Source: Mycobacterium sp. IS-836
GTDB taxonomy: Bacteria > Actinomycetota > Actinomycetes > Mycobacteriales > Mycobacteriaceae
DNA length: 64,000 bases
Direction of reading: 5' to 3'
Assembly: GCF_001954275.1 (NCBI RefSeq)
Contig: NZ_MBEU01000014.1
Coordinates: forward strand, 1-64,000
Part shown: positions 1-8,224 of the stretch, one piece after another
How positions within the stretch are numbered: the stretch's first letter is position 1
Layout of the letters: the number at the start of each line of letters is the position of its first letter
The notes under the pieces: generated by a model
The model's input: only the letters and a program-made list of their open reading frames with translations
Told to the model about the DNA's origin: nothing
Database searches by the model: none
Program-made: the position numbers and the translations under genes

Positions 1-359
1 GTGGCCAGCGGAATGTCGTAGTACTCGGCGACATTGGCGGCGGGCTGTTCGAAATTCAGAAACGTGACCAGCAGGTCGGACCCGGCCGCCAGCGACCGCA
101 GTGTCGCAGTGATTTGCTCCCAGTGCCGGGTGACGGACTGCCCGATGTCGCGCCACGACCTGACCAGATCTCGGATCTTCCAGAATTTGCGGAACACACG
201 CGTCCAGAAGTCGCGGTGCGAACTCCACCACTCCCGCGTATCGGGCCCGTAGGCGACGGCCACGTGTACGTCGTGCCCGCGGCGCAGCAGTTCACGGCCG
301 ACAGCAACGCCGGGCTCCGCGTCGCCGCGAGTTCCATAGATGGCCAGCACAAATCTCAT
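1..359 (-). CDS. Glycosyltransferase, GT1/UGT-like, N-terminal part (runs off the window)
   Basis: The first 119 codons of a minus-strand gene are present; the rest lies left of the window. The N-terminus carries the typical GT-B opening of sterol 3-beta-glucosyltransferase and rhamnosyltransferase-like enzymes: a beta strand, then GTRGDAEPGVAVGRELLRRG and a VHVAV strand. Family members in mycobacteria transfer sugars to lipids such as glycopeptidolipids. The ATG at 359 is the first codon of the conserved strand (MRFVLAIYGTRGD), so the start is secure. It is divergent from the acyltransferase-like gene at 471, which suggests a small glycolipid-modifying pair, but the substrate cannot be read from this fragment. 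Confidence 0.8.
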   Translation of the reverse strand, partial: MRFVLAIYGTRGDAEPGVAVGRELLRRGHDVHVAVAYGPDTREWWSSHRDFWTRVFRKFWKIRDLVRSWRDIGQSVTRHWEQITATLRSLAAGSDLLVTFLNFEQPAANVAEYYDIPLA

Positions 360-458
360 CGCGGAGGTTTCCGCCTTTCAGTCGTCGTGCGCGCGGGCAG
401 CGTCCGGGGGCACCAGACATGATGCCTGGCGTTCGTTCGAGCGACACAACGAATCGGC

Positions 459-464
459 TACTCT
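459..464 (+). promoter_or_regulatory. Candidate -10 (TACTCT) of a leaderless mRNA
   Basis: TACTCT fits TANNNT and ends 6 nt before the ATG at 471, the spacing expected if transcription starts at the initiation codon. There is no Shine-Dalgarno sequence. No convincing -35 was seen. Confidence 0.45.
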
Positions 465-470
465 CGCGTG

Positions 471-1847
471 ATGATTTGGTCCGCATCCGATGCGCCGCCG
501 GACAATCGGCTCGCATTGGTGGACCAGGGTTTGTTTGCGGGACATCGCGCCGCGGGCCTGAACCTCGTCATCCAGTGTGTGTGGATTTACGAGCGCGCCA
601 TCGACTTGGACGAGTTGAAGCGGTTTCATCACCATCTCCGTGACGGCCTCTTGGGACGGCGCATCGAGCTCTCGCCGTTGCCGTTCGCCCGCCCGCGGTG
701 GGTGGTTGATCGCGGGCCGTCGGACATCGACATAGCCGACAGCGCCCGTCCGCCTGGCGAACTCAGCGACTGGGCCGATGAACGCGCGCAGCTGCCGATC
801 GACGCGGAAACTGGGCCCGGATGGCATGTCGGCGTGCTTCCCCTGACGAACGGCTCGACCGCGGTCACCCTGGTGCTCTCCCATTACCTGCTCGACGGCC
901 TCGGGCTCGCCGTCGCCCTCGCCGACGCCGCGCTGGGCAACACCCGCGATCTTGGCTATCCACCGCCGCGTTCACGCACCCGAACGCGCGCGGCCGTTCA
1001 GGATGCCGGCCGCACGATGCGAGAAGTGCCCGAGGTGGGCCGGGCTCTCAGGGCGGCGGCGAGGCTGGCCCGAAAACAGGCCCGTGCGCGCGGTGCTGCC
1101 CCCCGATCACCGGCATCGCGACCGGTCGCGCTCCGGGCCGGTGACGGCGATGACCCCATCGTCGTGCCGGCCGCATCGATTCACGTCGACGCGGACGACT
1201 GGGATGCCCGCGCGAAGGAGCTCGGCGGAACGGGGAGCACGCTGGTCGCGGGATTTGCTGCGAAATTCGCCGAGCATGCTGGGCGCCGACGCGCCCACGA
1301 CGGCCTCGTCACCCTGCACCTGCCAATGAACGATCGTGCCGAGGGTGACATGCGCGCCAACGCCATGTCGATCGCGACCGTCCGCGTCGATCCGACGCGG
1401 GTGACGGCGGACCTCGGTGACCTGCGGGCCGCCATCAAGCAGGCGCTGAGGACGCTGCGCGAGACGCCGGACGAGGCGCTGCAGTTGCGCGCGCTGATCC
1501 CGTTCACCCCGAAGCGGGCGCTGAAACGAATGGTCGATGCCGGTTTTACCGACCCCGATGCGCCCATGCTGTGTTCGAATCTCGGCGACCTCGACCCGTT
1601 GGTGTGTCGGCTCGATGGCACCGAAGCTGAGCTCGTCCTAACGCGGGCGACCGGGCAACGCGTGACGCGGCAGTGGCTGGACCGAACGGGCGGCCAGATG
1701 ACCCTGCAGAGTTGGCGCACCGGCGGCTCCAAGATCTACCTCACCGTCAACGCCTACCAACCGGGTGCGGAGAACACGAAGCCCGCGTTGCGCGAGCTGG
1801 CCGCCCGCACCCTGGCCGGGTTCGATCTGACCGGCAAGATCGACTAA
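471..1847 (+). CDS. Acyltransferase-like protein with HxxxD motif (condensation/WES/PapA superfamily)
   Basis: The 458-residue protein looks like a CoA-dependent acyltransferase of the chloramphenicol-acetyltransferase/condensation fold. It has one HxxxDG motif (H138 and D142, within SHYLLDG), an N-terminal half and a C-terminal half of about equal size, and no membrane segment or signal peptide. A second landmark, LHLPMNDR followed by AMSIATVRVD, resembles the NxR and wall strands of wax-ester-synthase and PapA relatives. Such enzymes acylate sugars or alcohols; an acyl acceptor made by the divergent glycosyltransferase is an attractive guess but unproven. ATG 471 was chosen over GTG 468 because it sits 6 nt after TACTCT. 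I do not recall a homologue at this position in M. tuberculosis. Confidence 0.6.
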   Translation: MIWSASDAPPDNRLALVDQGLFAGHRAAGLNLVIQCVWIYERAIDLDELKRFHHHLRDGLLGRRIELSPLPFARPRWVVDRGPSDIDIADSARPPGELSDWADERAQLPIDAETGPGWHVGVLPLTNGSTAVTLVLSHYLLDGLGLAVALADAALGNTRDLGYPPPRSRTRTRAAVQDAGRTMREVPEVGRALRAAARLARKQARARGAAPRSPASRPVALRAGDGDDPIVVPAASIHVDADDWDARAKELGGTGSTLVAGFAAKFAEHAGRRRAHDGLVTLHLPMNDRAEGDMRANAMSIATVRVDPTRVTADLGDLRAAIKQALRTLRETPDEALQLRALIPFTPKRALKRMVDAGFTDPDAPMLCSNLGDLDPLVCRLDGTEAELVLTRATGQRVTRQWLDRTGGQMTLQSWRTGGSKIYLTVNAYQPGAENTKPALRELAARTLAGFDLTGKID

Positions 1848-1917
1848 CGAAGCGTCGTGCGCAGGCTTAACGCGCGGACCCTGGCCAGACACCCCCACAA
1901 ACACCGAGCTCAGCGGT

Positions 1918-1923
1918 TAGGCT
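1918..1923 (+). promoter_or_regulatory. Candidate -10 (TAGGCT) of leaderless cya
   Basis: TAGGCT ends 6 nt before GTG 1930, giving leaderless geometry. This supports GTG 1930 rather than TTG 1924 as the start of cya. Confidence 0.5.
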
Positions 1924-1929
1924 TTGAAC

Positions 1930-3261
1930 GTGGCGGCGAAGAAGTGCGGAGCCCCACCCAGTGCAGACGGCTCGGCGAAGCACCCGGACTGCGTAGCGGC
2001 GGTGCGGGCGCAGACCCGCGACCGCAATCAGCACTACGCCGACAGCGCCGCCCGCCGGGCCCGGATCCTCACCGTCACGGCGTGGCTGGCAGTGACGGTG
2101 AGCGTGAGCTTTGTGCTCGTGCAGATCGTCAGCGGATCGTGGCTGTGGCAAGTCAGCTCGATCAGCGTCACCGGCGCGATGATCTTCGCCGTCGTCCCGT
2201 GGCTGCAGCGATTCGGGGAATTGGTTGCGCCACTTACGTTTATGGGCGCGGCCTATGTGTCGATCTTAGCCAACTGCCTCGACGTCGGCACCAGCGCGGG
2301 CGCTCAGTTCTTCTTCCTGGTTGGCGCCTGCATCGTGGTGCTGCTACTGGGGATCGAACACATTGTGTTGGCGTCCGCGCTGGCGGCCGTCGCCGCCGGC
2401 CTGATCATCGCGGTGGAGTTCCTGGTGCCACGGAGCACCGGACTGCAGCCGGCGTGGGTCCAGTCGGCGGGTTTCGTCATCACGGCCATCTCCAGCGTCG
2501 TGATGGTGGTCGTCACGGTGTGGTTCGCCCTGCGCGACACCGCGCGGGCCGAGGCGGTCATGGAAGCCCAATACGACCGCTCCGAGGCGCTGTTGGCCAA
2601 CATGTTGCCGGCCAGCATCGCCGACCGCCTCAAAGAATCGGGGCGAGGCATCATCGCCGACAAATACGACGAGGCCTCGGTCCTGTTCGCCGACATCGTC
2701 GGCTTCACCGAGCGAGCCAGCGGCACCGCGCCGGCCGACCTGGTGCGCTTCCTGAACCGTCTATACAGCGATTTCGACGCGCTGGTCGACAGGCACGGGC
2801 TGGAGAAAATCAAAGTCAGCGGGGACTCCTACATGGTGGTCAGCGGGGTACCGCGGCCGCGGCCCGACCACGTGCAGGCGCTGGCGGACTTCGCGCTCGA
2901 CATGGTCGATGCCGCCGCCCAACTGAAGGATCCGCACGGCCAGCCGCTGCCACTGCGGGTGGGCATGGCCTGCGGCCCGGTGGTGGCCGGGGTCGTCGGG
3001 TCGCGGCGATTCTTCTACGACGTGTGGGGCGACGCGGTCAACGTCGCCTCCCGGATGGAATCCACGGACTCGGTCGGGCGGATTCAGGTGCCCGAGGACA
3101 TCTACGCGCGCCTCAGGGACGACTTCGTGCTGCAGGAGCGCGGCCCCATCGAGGTCAAGGGCAAGGGCACCATGCGCACCTGGTACCTGGTCGGCCGCAA
3201 GGCCGTAGCCGCCGAGACGCCCGATCGAGTTGCCGAGGAATCGCACACCGCGCGCGTCTGA
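1930..3261 (+). CDS. cya: Membrane-anchored class III adenylate cyclase (Rv1625c type)
   Basis: The 443-residue protein converts ATP to cAMP at the inner face of the membrane. Residues 44-200 form six hydrophobic helices, followed by a coiled linker (ALRDTARAEAVMEAQ) and the cyclase domain from about 245. All six canonical residues are present: metal-binding D255 and D299, adenine-selecting K295 and D364, and transition-state N371 and R375. These proteins work as homodimers because each active site uses residues from both chains. Length and sequence match Rv1625c closely as remembered. The GTG start sits 6 nt behind TAGGCT. The HdeD-like gene follows 55 nt downstream on the same strand. Confidence 0.95.
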   Translation: MAAKKCGAPPSADGSAKHPDCVAAVRAQTRDRNQHYADSAARRARILTVTAWLAVTVSVSFVLVQIVSGSWLWQVSSISVTGAMIFAVVPWLQRFGELVAPLTFMGAAYVSILANCLDVGTSAGAQFFFLVGACIVVLLLGIEHIVLASALAAVAAGLIIAVEFLVPRSTGLQPAWVQSAGFVITAISSVVMVVVTVWFALRDTARAEAVMEAQYDRSEALLANMLPASIADRLKESGRGIIADKYDEASVLFADIVGFTERASGTAPADLVRFLNRLYSDFDALVDRHGLEKIKVSGDSYMVVSGVPRPRPDHVQALADFALDMVDAAAQLKDPHGQPLPLRVGMACGPVVAGVVGSRRFFYDVWGDAVNVASRMESTDSVGRIQVPEDIYARLRDDFVLQERGPIEVKGKGTMRTWYLVGRKAVAAETPDRVAEESHTARV

Positions 3262-3304
3262 TTCGCGTGGCCTTCAATCCCTATACCCGAACCGGCGTTT
3301 GTGT

Positions 3305-3310
3305 CAGACT
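3305..3310 (+). promoter_or_regulatory. Possible variant -10 (CAGACT) for the HdeD-like gene
   Basis: CAGACT differs from TANNNT at the first position but ends exactly 6 nt before ATG 3317. No ribosome binding site is visible, so a leaderless start is plausible. Confidence 0.25.
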
Positions 3311-3316
3311 GCGGCC

Positions 3317-3907
3317 ATGACTACTTCTCCGGAAGCAACTCCTGGAAAACCGCCTATTCCAAGCTTGTTACCGCATCTGTGGAAGTCCACGCTGCTATCG
3401 GGAATTCTGTCGCTGATCCTCGGCATCCTGGTGCTGGCCTGGCCCGGAATATCGGTCCTGGTCGCCGCCATCTGGTTCGGTGTCTACCTACTGATCACCG
3501 GCATCGCGCAGGTCGTGTTCGCGTTCAGCCTGCACGTGACGGCCGGCAGCCGAATCCTGTTGTTTATCAGTGGCGCAGCGGCATTGATCCTGGCCGTGCT
3601 GGCGTTCCGTCATTTCGGTCAGGGGTACGCGGTCTTGTTGCTGGCCATCTGGATCGGCGTCGGCTTCATCTTCCGCGGTGTCGCCACAACGATTTCCGCG
3701 ATCAGCGACCCGACGCTGCCGGGCCGCGGCTGGTCGATCTTCGTCGGCGTGATCAGCCTGCTGGCCGGCATCGTGGTCATCGCGTCGCCGTTCGACTCGA
3801 TCATCACGTTGGCGCTCGTCGTCGGCGTCTGGTTCGTGGTCATCGGCGTCTTCGAGATCGTGTCGTCGTTCGGGATTCGCAAGGCGTCGAAAACGCTAGC
3901 CAGCTGA
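3317..3907 (+). CDS. HdeD/DUF308 family integral membrane protein
   Basis: The 196-residue protein has six hydrophobic helices in three hairpins, with repeated glycine-rich turns such as LILGILVLAWPGIS and WFGVYLLITGIAQV typical of HdeD/DUF308 proteins. These are inner membrane proteins linked to acid resistance in Escherichia coli; the mycobacterial role is unknown. ATG 3317 starts the hydrophilic leader MTTSPEATPG; an upstream open frame from 3230 overlaps cya and is not credible. It lies between cya and cydA, the same order as Rv1624c in M. tuberculosis. Confidence 0.85.
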   Translation: MTTSPEATPGKPPIPSLLPHLWKSTLLSGILSLILGILVLAWPGISVLVAAIWFGVYLLITGIAQVVFAFSLHVTAGSRILLFISGAAALILAVLAFRHFGQGYAVLLLAIWIGVGFIFRGVATTISAISDPTLPGRGWSIFVGVISLLAGIVVIASPFDSIITLALVVGVWFVVIGVFEIVSSFGIRKASKTLAS

Positions 3908-3947
3908 AACCGCCGTCGGATCATCCCGGTGGCGTCGCCGAATCCTA

Positions 3948-3968
3948 TCTACTACACTGCGTCGTAGA
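3948..3968 (+). promoter_or_regulatory. Imperfect palindrome overlapping a -10 in the cydA promoter
   Basis: A 21-nt interrupted palindrome has arms TCTAC (3948-3952) and GTAGA (3964-3968), with symmetric AC...GT inside; only about five positions break symmetry. It contains TACACT (3953-3958), a good TANNNT -10, about 45 nt before the cydA start. This is the layout of a repressor site. The regulator is unknown; half-sites CTAC/GTAG are reminiscent of BlaI- or TetR-type operators. Confidence 0.45.
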
Positions 3969-4002
3969 AAGGCAGGCGCCTCCGTAGTTTCGGGAGATGA
4001 CA

Positions 4003-5475
4003 ATGAATGTCGTCGACATTTCACGGTGGCAGTTCGGTATCACCACCGTCTACCACTTCATCTTCGTGCCGCTCACCATCGGTCTGGCTCCCCTGATCGC
4101 GGTGATGCAGACGGTGTGGGTAGCCACCGGTAACGCCGCGTGGTATCGCCTAACGAAGTTCTTCGGCAAGCTGTTCCTGATCAACTTCGCCATCGGCGTG
4201 GCAACCGGCATCGTGCAGGAATTCCAGTTCGGCATGAATTGGAGCGAGTACTCGCGCTTCGTCGGCGACATCTTCGGCGCCCCGCTCGCGATGGAAGGCC
4301 TGGCCGCCTTCTTCTTCGAGTCCACCTTCCTCGGGTTGTGGATCTTCGGCTGGAGCAGGCTGCCCAAGCTGGTACACCTGGCGTGCATCTGGATTGTCGC
4401 GATCTCGGTCAATGTGTCCGCGTTCTTCATCATCGCGGCGAACTCCTTCATGCAGCACCCGGTCGGCGCCCACTACAACCCCGCGACCCGGCGTGCCGAG
4501 TTGACCAGCATTGCGGCGTTGCTGACCAACAACACTGCGAGAGCGGCCTTTTCACACGCGGTCGCCGGTTCCTTACTGACGGCGGGAACTTTCGTGGCCG
4601 CCGTCAGCGCGTGGTGGCTGGTCCGCTCCCGCAAACCCGGAACCGCCACGCCCGCCGCCGAGTCCGATGCCCGAACCATGTTCCGCCCGGCGACCATCCT
4701 CGGGTGTTGGGTCGCTCTGGTCGCGACCGTCGGCTTGCTCTTCACCGGTGACGCCCAGGGCAAATTGATGTTCGTGCAGCAACCGATGAAGATGGCGTCG
4801 GCGGAATCGTTGTGCGACACGCGAACCGACCCGGATTTCTCCATCCTGACCGTAGGCACGCACAACAACTGCGAAAGCATTACCCGCGTGATCGAGGTGC
4901 CCTACGTGCTGCCGTTCCTCGCCGACAGCCGATTCAGCGGTGTGACGTTGCAGGGTGTGCGCGATATCCAGCGGGACTACCAACAGCGATTCGGGCCAAA
5001 CGACTACCGGCCGAACCTGTTCGTCACCTACTGGTCGTTTCGCGCGATGATCGGATTCCTTGCGATCCCGCTGCTGTTTGCGCTCGCCGCGCTGTGGCTG
5101 ACCCGCGGCGGCCGAATTCCCAATCAGCGGTGGTTCTCTCGGCTGGCGCTGCTGACCATTCCCACGCCGTTCCTGGCCAACAGCGCCGGGTGGGTGTTCA
5201 CCGAGATGGGCCGGCAGCCCTGGATCGTCGTGCCCAATCCGACCGGCGACCAGCAGGTGAGACTCACGGTCGCCCAGGGTGTGTCGGATCATGTCCCCGC
5301 AATGGTCATCACCTCGTTGGCGACGTTCACCCTGGTGTACGCCGTGCTCGCGGTCATTTGGTTCTACCTGCTGAGGCGCTATGTCGTCGAAGGGCCACAG
5401 GAGCACGACGCCGAACCCGCGGCGCCACCAGCACCCGGCGAGCACGACGTGGCGCCGCTGTCCTTCGCCTACTAG
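4003..5475 (+). CDS. cydA: Cytochrome bd ubiquinol/menaquinol oxidase subunit I
   Basis: The 490-residue protein is the haem b558/b595/d-carrying subunit of the high-affinity terminal oxidase, which reduces oxygen using menaquinol and supports growth at low oxygen or when the bcc-aa3 branch is blocked. It has about nine membrane helices. H18 in the opening helix (TTVYHFIF) is the usual haem ligand, a second histidine lies in AFSHAVAG, and the signature GRQPW follows FTEM, whose methionine is the b558 ligand. The Q-loop is the short type usual in actinobacteria. ATG 4003 is preferred over ATG 3997 because GGGAG (3992-3996) is 6 nt upstream. It is the first gene of cydABDC. Confidence 0.95.
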   Translation: MNVVDISRWQFGITTVYHFIFVPLTIGLAPLIAVMQTVWVATGNAAWYRLTKFFGKLFLINFAIGVATGIVQEFQFGMNWSEYSRFVGDIFGAPLAMEGLAAFFFESTFLGLWIFGWSRLPKLVHLACIWIVAISVNVSAFFIIAANSFMQHPVGAHYNPATRRAELTSIAALLTNNTARAAFSHAVAGSLLTAGTFVAAVSAWWLVRSRKPGTATPAAESDARTMFRPATILGCWVALVATVGLLFTGDAQGKLMFVQQPMKMASAESLCDTRTDPDFSILTVGTHNNCESITRVIEVPYVLPFLADSRFSGVTLQGVRDIQRDYQQRFGPNDYRPNLFVTYWSFRAMIGFLAIPLLFALAALWLTRGGRIPNQRWFSRLALLTIPTPFLANSAGWVFTEMGRQPWIVVPNPTGDQQVRLTVAQGVSDHVPAMVITSLATFTLVYAVLAVIWFYLLRRYVVEGPQEHDAEPAAPPAPGEHDVAPLSFAY

Positions 5476-5513
5476 GGCCTACGAGGCCGCCAAGGACAAA
5501 GAAAGGAACGACG

Positions 5514-6554
5514 GTGGGACTCCAACAGGTGTGGTTCGGTGTCATCGCGACGATGTTCCTTGGCTTCTTCATCCTGGAGGGCTTCGACTTCGGCGTGGGA
5601 ATGTTGATGGAGCCGCTCGCCCGGCTCGGCTCGGGCGACCCGGAGCTGAACCGCCGCGCGACGCTCAACACGATCGGACCGGTCTGGGACGGCAACGAAG
5701 TCTGGCTGATCGTCGCCGGGGCAGGGATGTTCGCCGCGTTTCCGGGCTGGTACGCGACGTTGTTCTCGACGCTCTACCTGCCCCTGCTGGCGATCCTATT
5801 CGGCATGATCGTGCGCGCCGTGGCCATCGAGTGGCGCGGCAAAATCGACGACACGAAGTGGCGCGCCCTGGCCGATTTCGGTATCGCGGCGGGGTCATGG
5901 CTGCCCGCCGTGCTGTGGGGCGTCGCCTTCGCCGTCCTGGTCCGCGGACTCCCGGTCGACGCCGCCGGCCAGGCTCACCCGTCGATCACCGACGTGCTCA
6001 ACGCCTATACCGTGTTGGGTGGTATGGCCACCGGCGGCCTGTTCCTGCTCTACGGCGCTGTGTTCATCACCCTCAAGACGTCGGGCCCGCTGCGTGACGA
6101 TGCGTACCGATTCGCCAAGTGGCTATCGCTTCCTGTGACGGGATTGGTTGCGGGCTTTGGGGTTTGGACACAGCTGGCGCACGGCAAGGACTGGACGTGG
6201 GCCGTGCTCGGGGTCGCGGTGGTCGCGCAACTGGCAACGGTGCTGTTGGTGTGGCTGGGCAGACTCGACGGCTTCGCATTTTTCTGCGCGGCCGTTGTGG
6301 TCGCGGCGGTGGTGGTGCTGCTGTTCGGCGTGCTCTATCCCAATCTGGTGCCCTCGACGCTGAACGGCCAATGGAGCGTGACGATCGACAACGCGGCCTC
6401 GACACAGTACACGCTCAAGATCATGACGTGGGTGACGGCGTTCATGGCTCCACTGACGGTCGTGTACCAGGCGTGGACGTATTGGGTTTTCCGGCAACGG
6501 ATCTCGGCTGAGCACATTCCGCCGCCCATCGGTCTGGCGAGGCGTACGTCCTGA
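5514..6554 (+). CDS. cydB: Cytochrome bd oxidase subunit II
   Basis: The 346-residue protein pairs with CydA in the bd oxidase. It opens with the family signature FFILEGFDFGVG and GPVWDGNEVW, and has about nine membrane helices. GTG 5514 begins MGLQQVWFGV, the usual N-terminus, with AAAGGA (5502-5507) in front as ribosome binding site. The open frame runs on upstream into cydA without meaning. It follows cydA by 38 nt and its stop overlaps the proposed start of cydD. Confidence 0.95.
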   Translation: MGLQQVWFGVIATMFLGFFILEGFDFGVGMLMEPLARLGSGDPELNRRATLNTIGPVWDGNEVWLIVAGAGMFAAFPGWYATLFSTLYLPLLAILFGMIVRAVAIEWRGKIDDTKWRALADFGIAAGSWLPAVLWGVAFAVLVRGLPVDAAGQAHPSITDVLNAYTVLGGMATGGLFLLYGAVFITLKTSGPLRDDAYRFAKWLSLPVTGLVAGFGVWTQLAHGKDWTWAVLGVAVVAQLATVLLVWLGRLDGFAFFCAAVVVAAVVVLLFGVLYPNLVPSTLNGQWSVTIDNAASTQYTLKIMTWVTAFMAPLTVVYQAWTYWVFRQRISAEHIPPPIGLARRTS

Positions 6555-8224
6555 GCACGAGGGACTCCCGAGCGCCGCTGGACCCGCGACTGTGGCGGGC
6601 ATCGGGCGCGCTGCGCCGGTTCCTGGCGGCCACGGTGGGCTGCGGGGTGGTGATCTCCGGCTGCGCGATCGGCTCGGCGATCGTGCTGGCGGGCATCGTC
6701 GCGCGCGTCGTCACCGATCCGTCGGCACGGGGCCTGCGCGGCTGGGTAGGCCCGCTGTCAATCCTGTTGGTGCTGTGGGTGATCCGCACCGTGACACACT
6801 GGCTGCAGGCGCGCCTGGGACAGCGGGGCGCCAGCGCGGTGATCGCCGATCTCAACGGGCAGGTGCTCGCGGCGGTGACCGCCCGGCAACCCAACGAACT
6901 CGCCGCGCAGCGCGACGCCGCGGCGGTCGTGGTCACCCGTGGACTCGACGGCCTGCGTCCCTACTTCGCCGGGTATCTGCCGACGTTGTTGCTCGCCGCG
7001 ATCCTGACGCCGGCGACCGTGGCCGTGATCGCGGTCTACGACCTGAAGTCGACGGTGATCGTGGTGATCACCCTGCCGCTGATCCCGGTTTTCATGGTGC
7101 TGATCGGGCTGGCGACGGCCGAGCGATCGGCGGCAGCGTTGGGCGCGATGACCACCCTGCAAGCGCGATTGCTGGATCTGATCGCCGGTATCCCAACGCT
7201 GCGGGCGCTCGGCCGCGCGTCGGGTCCCGAGCACCGGATCGCCGAACTCGCTGCCGCGCATCGACGCTCGGCGATGGCGACGCTGCGGATTGCGTTTCTG
7301 TCGGCGCTGGTGCTCGAATTGCTGGCCACCTTGGGTGTGGCACTGATCGCGGTCGGCATCGGTCTTCGCCTGGTGTTCGGTGAAATGACCTTGGCCACCG
7401 GTCTGACCGTGCTGCTGCTGGCCCCCGATGTCTACTGGCCGCTGCGCCGCATCGGGGTGGAATTCCATGCCGCTCAAGACGGTAGGGCCGCCGCCGACAG
7501 GGCATTCGCTCTTATCGGCGAGCCCACCAGGGAGGTGACGCGAACCCGGACCGTCGCCGCGCGGGGGGCCGAGATCCGGCTCGAAAACCTCAGCGTGGCC
7601 GGCCGAGACGGGAATTCGCCGTGCGGGCTCACCGCGGTGATCGAACCCGGCCACGTCACCGTGCTGACCGGACGAAATGGCGCGGGCAAGAGCACCACCC
7701 TGCAGGCGATCGCCGGACTCACCATCGGTTCGTCGGGCCGGATCACGGTGGCCGGCGTGGATGTCGCAGACCTCGATCCCGCCGCGTGGTGGCCGCAGTT
7801 GTCCTGGCTACCGCAACGCCCGGTGCTGGTGCCGGGCAGCGTGCGCGACAACCTCACGCTGCTGGGCGGTGTGGAAGATCTTGAAAAGGCCTGCGCCGCT
7901 TCCGGATTTGACGCAGTCCTGGCCGAGCTGCCCGACGGCATGGAAACCGTGCTCGGGCGCGACGGCGTCGGGCTGTCCCTGGGGCAGCGGCAACGTCTGG
8001 CCCTTGCGCGAGCGCTCGGATCGCCGGCCCCGGTGCTACTGCTCGATGAGCCCACCGCGCACTTGGACGCCCACACCGAGGGCCGGGTGCTGCGCGCCAT
8101 CGTCGAGCGCGCCCGCGCCGGGTCGACCGTCGTGGTCGTCGGCCACCGCGGGCCCGTCGTCGCAATCGGTGACCGGGTAGTCGACGTGGAGTCGGACGAT
8201 CGGGTGCGTTATGCGCCGGTCTGA
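6551..8224 (+). CDS. cydD: Heterodimeric ABC exporter subunit CydD (cytochrome bd assembly)
   Basis: CydD with CydC forms the glutathione/cysteine and haem-linked ABC transporter needed to assemble cytochrome bd. Six membrane helices are followed by an ATPase domain with Walker A GRNGAGKST, signature SLGQRQRLALA, Walker B LLLDEPTAHLD and an H-loop GHRG. The start is odd: the first ATG/GTG/TTG in a sensible place is GTG 6635, which begins within the first helix. The frame is open upstream through PLDPRLWRASGALRRFL, the kind of cytoplasmic leader CydD proteins have, up to CTG 6551, which overlaps the cydB stop in a CTGA junction. I give 6551 as the likely start (557 codons); 6635 is the conservative alternative. 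Confidence 0.85.
   Translation: MSTRDSRAPLDPRLWRASGALRRFLAATVGCGVVISGCAIGSAIVLAGIVARVVTDPSARGLRGWVGPLSILLVLWVIRTVTHWLQARLGQRGASAVIADLNGQVLAAVTARQPNELAAQRDAAAVVVTRGLDGLRPYFAGYLPTLLLAAILTPATVAVIAVYDLKSTVIVVITLPLIPVFMVLIGLATAERSAAALGAMTTLQARLLDLIAGIPTLRALGRASGPEHRIAELAAAHRRSAMATLRIAFLSALVLELLATLGVALIAVGIGLRLVFGEMTLATGLTVLLLAPDVYWPLRRIGVEFHAAQDGRAAADRAFALIGEPTREVTRTRTVAARGAEIRLENLSVAGRDGNSPCGLTAVIEPGHVTVLTGRNGAGKSTTLQAIAGLTIGSSGRITVAGVDVADLDPAAWWPQLSWLPQRPVLVPGSVRDNLTLLGGVEDLEKACAASGFDAVLAELPDGMETVLGRDGVGLSLGQRQRLALARALGSPAPVLLLDEPTAHLDAHTEGRVLRAIVERARAGSTVVVVGHRGPVVAIGDRVVDVESDDRVRYAPV

Noticed and set aside
1924..1926. TTG as start of cya
   Set aside because: GTG 1930 gives leaderless spacing and the length of the known enzyme.
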